NCBI GenBank assembly: GCA_003702545.1 | Contig: REGK01000002.1 | Coordinates: forward strand, 1 to 55,277 | Length of the DNA stretch: 55,277 nt | Direction: 5' to 3' | DNA from: Candidatus Nitrosopumilus sp. | GTDB lineage: Archaea; Thermoproteota; Nitrososphaeria; Nitrososphaerales; Nitrosopumilaceae | Shown: positions 50,995 to 55,277 of the stretch, piece by piece | How positions within the stretch are numbered: position 1 is the first letter of the stretch | Layout: every line of letters starts with the position of its first letter | Translations under genes and position numbers: made by a program | Notes under the pieces: model-generated | Seen by the model: the letters and a program-made list of their open reading frames with translations, nothing else | The model's database searches: none | Told to the model about the DNA's origin: nothing

Positions 50995-51642
50995 ATGGAA
51001 ATAACTGTTGATCAAATGTACAATATTGAAAACAATGGTCATGATATGGGCTTTTTAAAAAAATTCATGATGGAAAATGCAGGTGCTGCTGCAGTAAAGA
51101 GATTGGTTGAAAAACTTGGAAGTGTGAATTCAAAAAATATTTTGATTTTTGTTGGCATGGGAAATAATGGTGGTGATGGATTGGTGATGGCACGTCATCT
51201 TGCTGGATATGGTGCTAAAGTAACCGTCATGCTTCTTGGAAATCCTGAAAATATCAAAACTGAAGAGAGTAACTGGAATTGGTCAATTTTAGAAAAAATG
51301 CCTTCCGTAAAACTAATGACTGGGGGTTCAACTGATTTTGCTTTTACACCTGATGTAATTGTTGATGGGATTTTAGGAACTGGTATCTCTGGAGAAATAA
51401 GAGAACCATATGCATCTGCAATCAATTACATCAATGAAACTGATTGTTACAAGTTTGCTGTTGATGTCCCATCAGGACTAGATCCTCAAACAGGGCAAAC
51501 TGCAAACATCTTTACGAAATGTGATATGACTGTAACATTCCACAAAATGAAACAAGGGATTCCGAAAAGAAAGGATTTGACTGGTGAGTTGTTTGCAGAA
51601 AAAATTGGAATTCCTCCAGAAGCTGAGGAGGGAATTTTATGA
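50995..51642 (+). CDS. nnrE: NAD(P)H-hydrate epimerase (YjeF_N)
   Basis: Repairs damaged NAD(P)H by epimerising the hydrate. The 215-residue YjeF N-terminal domain starts at ATG 50995 (MEITVDQMYNIEN), with a TATA-like GGATATAATT about 25 bp upstream. LIFVGMGNNGGDGLVMARHL near residues 45-64 is the nucleotide-binding signature. VDGILGTGISGEIREPYASAINYIN and FAVDVPSGLDPQTG follow. The dehydratase half is not fused. The stop overlaps the next start by 4 bp. Confidence 0.92.
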   Translation: MEITVDQMYNIENNGHDMGFLKKFMMENAGAAAVKRLVEKLGSVNSKNILIFVGMGNNGGDGLVMARHLAGYGAKVTVMLLGNPENIKTEESNWNWSILEKMPSVKLMTGGSTDFAFTPDVIVDGILGTGISGEIREPYASAINYINETDCYKFAVDVPSGLDPQTGQTANIFTKCDMTVTFHKMKQGIPKRKDLTGELFAEKIGIPPEAEEGIL

Positions 51643-52247
51643 TAGTTCATCAAATCCAAGTTGGAAACATGCAAAATTTTTCTTACATTGTTGTTGATGA
51701 GGATACTAGCGAATCTATCATAATTGATCCATCTTGGGATCTTATTGAGTTGGAAATGCTAATCAAAGAAAATAATTTGAAAATAAAATACATTGTAAAC
51801 ACCCATCATCATTTTGATCATACTATTGGAAATGAAGCAATGGCAGAATCTACTAAAGCTCCAATCATTCAACATGAAAATTCTGAATTAAAACATGACA
51901 TTACCGTCAAAGATGGTGATACCATAGCATTCGGAAATTCAAAATTAAAAGTACTTCACACTCCTGGACATTCTAAGGATAGTATTTGTTTGATAGGTGA
52001 TGGAAAAATTTTCTCAGGCGATACTTTGTTTGTTGGAAATTGTGGTCGTATTGATTTACCTGGTGGTAGTGCAAAAGAACTGTATCATAGCCTCTTTGAT
52101 GTTCTTTATTCTCTAGATGATAATTTGGTCCTCTACTGTGGACATAATTATGGTCACAAAGAGACCTCTACTATAGGACAAGAAAAGATCACAAATATGG
52201 TGATGCAAAAGAGAACTGAGCAACAATTTCTTGATATGATGGGGTAG
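51639..52247 (+). CDS. Metallo-beta-lactamase-fold hydrolase (glyoxalase II-like)
   Basis: A 202-residue MBL-fold protein. It has THHHFDHTIGNEAM (H-x-H-x-D-H) near residues 56-69, LHTPGHSKDSICL, SGDTLFVGNCGRIDLPGG and YCGHNYG at the C-terminus. This layout matches glyoxalase II-type hydrolases or persulfide dioxygenase relatives. It overlaps nnrE by 4 bp, so a metabolite-repair role is suggested by context, not proven. Confidence 0.9.
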   Translation: MIVHQIQVGNMQNFSYIVVDEDTSESIIIDPSWDLIELEMLIKENNLKIKYIVNTHHHFDHTIGNEAMAESTKAPIIQHENSELKHDITVKDGDTIAFGNSKLKVLHTPGHSKDSICLIGDGKIFSGDTLFVGNCGRIDLPGGSAKELYHSLFDVLYSLDDNLVLYCGHNYGHKETSTIGQEKITNMVMQKRTEQQFLDMMG

Positions 52248-52251
52248 TGAT

Positions 52252-53313
52252 TTGTTGGACGATTTTGAATTATCTGGAAATGTTGAACTTGCTCAAAATT
52301 TCATTGATTCTGTAAACTCTGGAAGATTTCTTTTTTCATTTGTAATATCCTATACTGAAACTTCTGAAATTCCTGGAATAACTTTTGCAGGTGCTGACAA
52401 GGATTCAATTCAGTATACTCCTCCGGCTGATGCTGAATACCTCCATTATGGATATTGTAAAACTATTGATAAAATCCCAATGACTCCTGATGGAAAACCT
52501 ACTCCTGGACTGCTAACTAAAACTGCTCTTGAATCTGCAAGTATTCCTCATTTGACAATCAATGCTGGAAGTAAAATCGCACCTCAATTGCCTTTTATTG
52601 AATCTGGTTTGCCTTTTGGAAAAAATATTTCAGTTCAAGATGCAATGACTGATACTATAGTCTCCCATGCTGTTGAATATGGACAAATTCTTGGAAGAAG
52701 TTTAGCCTCATTAACTGATTGTTTGATGATTGGTGAATGTATTCCTGGCGGAACAACTACTGCACTAGCATTGTTAAAGGCATTAGATTATAATGCAAAG
52801 GTTAGTTCTAGCATCCCCGATAATCCGGTTCAATTAAAAAATGAAATTGTAACATCTGCACTTGAAAGAATTGATTCAGAACACCCTTACAGTATTGTTG
52901 CAAAAATCGGTGACCCAATGATTCCGTTTGTTGCTGGAATGATAAGCTCTGCTTCTAGTGTGTCTAAAGTAATGTTGGCAGGTGGAACACAAATGGCTGC
53001 AGTTCTAGCTTTTGCATCAAAAATTGGATTCAATGCAGAAAATACTGCAATTGGAACCACATCTTACATTACAAATGACAAAACTGCAAACTTCAAAGAA
53101 CTTGTTCGTGATATTGCAGACATTCCAATCCTTTCTGTAGATCCAGGCATGAAAAATTCTAAATTTTCTGGCCTAAAGGCATTTTCTGAAGGATTTGCAA
53201 AAGAAGGAGTTGGAGCAGGTGGTAGTATTATTTCTTCAATGCTAAAAACTGGTAATGACTCTGAAACTTTTTTGAGTTTAGCTGAAAAAGAATACCAAAG
53301 ATTGTTTACTTGA
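52252..53313 (+). CDS. Archaeal CobT-like phosphoribosyltransferase family protein
   Basis: A 353-residue protein matching the archaeal relatives of nicotinate-nucleotide dimethylbenzimidazole phosphoribosyltransferase. It has SFVISYTETSEIPGITFAGAD, LLTKTALESASIPHLTINAGSKI, GECIPGGTTTALALL near residue 163 and VMLAGGTQMAAVLAF. Such proteins activate the lower-ligand base of cobalamin. These archaea are known to make cobalamin, so that role fits. TTG 52252 follows GTGAT. The end overlaps glmS by 8 bp, convergently. Confidence 0.88.
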   Translation: MLDDFELSGNVELAQNFIDSVNSGRFLFSFVISYTETSEIPGITFAGADKDSIQYTPPADAEYLHYGYCKTIDKIPMTPDGKPTPGLLTKTALESASIPHLTINAGSKIAPQLPFIESGLPFGKNISVQDAMTDTIVSHAVEYGQILGRSLASLTDCLMIGECIPGGTTTALALLKALDYNAKVSSSIPDNPVQLKNEIVTSALERIDSEHPYSIVAKIGDPMIPFVAGMISSASSVSKVMLAGGTQMAAVLAFASKIGFNAENTAIGTTSYITNDKTANFKELVRDIADIPILSVDPGMKNSKFSGLKAFSEGFAKEGVGAGGSIISSMLKTGNDSETFLSLAEKEYQRLFT

Positions 53314-55066
53314 CTGTAACTGATTTTGCAAGATTTCTTGGATAGTCCGGATCTGCATCTTTTTCAAGTGCTGCATAATATGATAATAATTGAATTGGAA
53401 TTATCTCTGAAATTGGATATAACACCTCATTAATTTTTGGCATTTCAATCCAATGATCATAAACATCGCTTTTTACATCTGACACCCCAATAATTTTTGC
53501 ACCACGAGCTTTAATCTCTCTTGCACTAGTTAGAGTATCTGAATATGTTGAATCATTAGGATTCAGAATTACTACATACACTTTGGAATCCATCAATGCA
53601 AGAGGTCCATGCTTTAATTCTCCTCCTGCAATTCCTTCTGCGTGAATGTATGTCAATTCTTTGAGTTTTAGTGCAGATTCTGTTGCAATTGGATAATTGA
53701 TTCCACGTCCTAGAATGTAAATATCTGAAACTTCCTTCAATTCTTTTGCTATCTCTTGAATATTGGTTGGATTATCCAATGTTTTTGAAATTGATTTTGC
53801 AAAATCTTCAAAATTAATTGTAATATCATTATTGCTTAGTTTTTGTACAATCTTGTACAGAATAACAAGTTGTGATGTGAAGCTTTTTGTCGCTGCCACT
53901 CCAATTTCTGGACCGCAATTCAAACCAATTACTACATCTGCCTCTCTTGCAAGTGAAGATGTGAGCATGTTTACAATCGCAATAATCTTACAATTTGCAT
54001 TTTTTGCGATTTTAATTGCTTCTAGAACATCTGCACTCTCTCCACTTTGAGACATCGCAATGAGGATGGAATTATCTTCAATGATGTTTGGATCAAATTG
54101 AAGTTCGCTAGACATGATTGGCTCAGCCTTGATTTTCACATATTTTGACAAAATTTGCTTTGCAATTAATGCTGAATTGTAGCTTGTTCCACTTCCTGTA
54201 ATGTAGATGTTTTTTGCATGTCTGATGTAATCTGTTGCTTTTTCGATTTCACTACTTGTTTTTTCTCCTGCTTTGAGAATTGTTTCAGGTTGTTCGTAAA
54301 TTTCTTTTAATGTGAAATGCGCATAATCCCCCTTGTATGCATCTCCAAATTCTTTTGAAACTTTGGTAATTGCATATCCAATTTGTTCCCCATTGAAATC
54401 TGAAATTTGGAATTTATTTTTATCTACTACTACAAAAGTTCCATTCTCCATGTAAACTGCATCATCAGTAAATTCAATGAATCCCAAAACATCACTTGAC
54501 AAAAAGAAATTGTCTTGTCCTAATCCTATAATTAATGGTTCATGAAATCTTGCAGCTGCTAATTGTCCGTCTTCAAACATTGCAACAAATGCATAATGGC
54601 CTTTTAATTGAGAAACTGTTTTTAGAATTGTTCCTTTCACATCATTTGTTTGCTCATAATTTTTTTGTAGTAAATTTGCAATTATCTCACTATCTGTTTC
54701 ACTTTTGAAACTATATCCGTCACTTTCTAATTCTTTTTTTAACTCCTCAAAATTTTCTATTATTCCATTATGAACAATTGCAATTTTTCCTGAACTACTA
54801 GGGTGAGGATGGGCGTTTACATCTGTTACTTTTCCATGAGTTGCCCATCTGGTATGACCAATTCCGACTCTTCCAGGTAGTGTTTCTAATTGGACTTTTG
54901 AATTAACCTCTTGTACTTTTCCAGTTCCTTTCTTTAATCCAATTTGGTTCTCGGATTCTGTTGCTACTCCGACACTATCGTATCCTCTATACTCCATCCT
55001 TTTTAGTCCCTTGACGATTATGGGTGCTGCAGATTCTTTTCCATTATAACCGATAATTGAACACAT
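53306..55066 (-). CDS. glmS: Glucosamine-fructose-6-phosphate aminotransferase
   Basis: Makes glucosamine-6-phosphate from fructose-6-phosphate and glutamine, for amino-sugar polymers and N-glycans. The 586 residues start MCSIIGYNG, where Cys2 becomes the N-terminal nucleophile. IGHTRWATHGKVTDVNAHPH and IVHNGIIENF belong to the glutaminase domain. Two SIS domains follow, with ITGSGTSYNSALIAKQ, AMSQSGESADVLEA and AEGIAGGELKHGPLALMD, ending ...PRNLAKSVTVK as in the family. Confidence 0.97.
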   Translation of the reverse strand: MCSIIGYNGKESAAPIIVKGLKRMEYRGYDSVGVATESENQIGLKKGTGKVQEVNSKVQLETLPGRVGIGHTRWATHGKVTDVNAHPHPSSSGKIAIVHNGIIENFEELKKELESDGYSFKSETDSEIIANLLQKNYEQTNDVKGTILKTVSQLKGHYAFVAMFEDGQLAAARFHEPLIIGLGQDNFFLSSDVLGFIEFTDDAVYMENGTFVVVDKNKFQISDFNGEQIGYAITKVSKEFGDAYKGDYAHFTLKEIYEQPETILKAGEKTSSEIEKATDYIRHAKNIYITGSGTSYNSALIAKQILSKYVKIKAEPIMSSELQFDPNIIEDNSILIAMSQSGESADVLEAIKIAKNANCKIIAIVNMLTSSLAREADVVIGLNCGPEIGVAATKSFTSQLVILYKIVQKLSNNDITINFEDFAKSISKTLDNPTNIQEIAKELKEVSDIYILGRGINYPIATESALKLKELTYIHAEGIAGGELKHGPLALMDSKVYVVILNPNDSTYSDTLTSAREIKARGAKIIGVSDVKSDVYDHWIEMPKINEVLYPISEIIPIQLLSYYAALEKDADPDYPRNLAKSVTVK

Positions 55067-55119
55067 AACTATTCTACCTGATAATTGGGGGTTATTTACT
55101 GATAAGCCTAATTATTCTA

Positions 55120-55277
55120 TCATTCTGTTGAAGAACTTTCATCTTTTGTTTCTTCAGCAGGAGCCTCAACTTTCTCTTCAGCAGGAGCCTCTGTTACTGT
55201 TTCAGGCGTTTCTGTTTTTGTCTTTTCTAACATTGCTGGAATTTTTGATTCTGGTGCAAAATGCACACTTTCTTCTT
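55120..55277 (-). CDS. Unknown protein with acidic low-complexity tail (C-terminal part)
   Basis: The gene runs off the right edge; about 51 C-terminal residues are visible before the TGA at 55120-55122. They read from EESVHFAPESKIP to a Glu/Ala/Pro/Thr/Lys-rich tail with two near-identical EAPAEE segments, ending DESSSTE. No domain can be named from this part. It is transcribed in the same direction as glmS, with 53 bp between them. Confidence 0.6.
   Translation of the reverse strand, partial: EESVHFAPESKIPAMLEKTKTETPETVTEAPAEEKVEAPAEETKDESSSTE

Overview
The window looks like a chromosomal segment of an ammonia-oxidising archaeon of the Nitrososphaerota (Thaumarchaeota), most like the marine Nitrosopumilus/Nitrosarchaeum group I.1a. 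This is inferred from recognised genes, not from a database search. The DNA is AT-rich and gene-dense. Many genes have a TATA box about 25 bp before the start codon and almost no leader. The genes are archaeal (RfcL, ABCE1, RpoN, uS2, IPK, translin, archaeal GluRS). A biotin-dependent acetyl/propionyl-CoA carboxylase operon points to the 3-hydroxypropionate/4-hydroxybutyrate CO2-fixation cycle, and an 11-gene complex I operon lacks nuoEFG.

Layout. 1-5.8 kb: a cut DUF59 gene divergent from argH, tRNA-Lys and tRNA-Asp, a coiled-coil protein next to a divergent glutamyl-tRNA reductase, a DUF1059 mini-protein, a ferredoxin reductase-like flavoprotein and an inositol monophosphatase-family enzyme. 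5.8-8.5 kb: an unknown gene, rfcL and a Cys-rich protein in one operon. 8.5-12.1 kb: carboxyltransferase, biotin carboxylase and BCCP. 12.1-12.6 kb: a peroxiredoxin. 12.7-23.1 kb: nuoABCDHIJKMLN. 23.1-31.7 kb: a polyprenyl synthase, a tRNA-Glu with a T-loop insertion, a CADD/PqqC-like gene, a CAT-anticodon tRNA, a candidate C/D sRNA, pyrE, a LarA-like gene, a site-2 protease, an acetyltransferase, Trm5, ABCE1, 5S rRNA and a 42-residue zinc finger. 31.7-39.4 kb: leucyl aminopeptidase, a broken small reading frame, a DCC protein, a Cys-rich protein with a perfect internal duplication, a pentose-phosphate operon (transketolase N fused to ribulose-phosphate epimerase, transketolase C, transaldolase), a TGRGTG-repeat protein, CorA, a 26-residue membrane peptide and tRNA-His. 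39.4-42.1 kb: small conserved genes including UPF0147 and a Rieske protein. 42.1-50.2 kb: a long minus-strand operon, rpoN-eno-rpsB-mvk-ipk-idi-GGPPS-gltX-FAH, joining translation/transcription genes to archaeal lipid precursor synthesis. 50.2-55.3 kb: tRNA-Leu, translin, nnrE, a metallo-beta-lactamase-fold protein, an archaeal CobT-like protein, glmS and a cut acidic-tailed gene.

The segment is mostly core metabolism: carbon fixation, energy conservation, isoprenoid lipids, sugar phosphates and information processing. I see no CRISPR array, transposase, integrase or phage module, and no gene-free stretch over 300 bp. Every gap between features was read and is at most about 210 bp. The points most worth a second look are: the tRNA-Glu T-loop intron with an exactly foldable BHB; IPP isomerase and HemA homologues that each lack the canonical catalytic Cys; a transketolase-epimerase fusion; a 26-residue membrane peptide followed by an 8-bp stem; and a candidate C/D box RNA.
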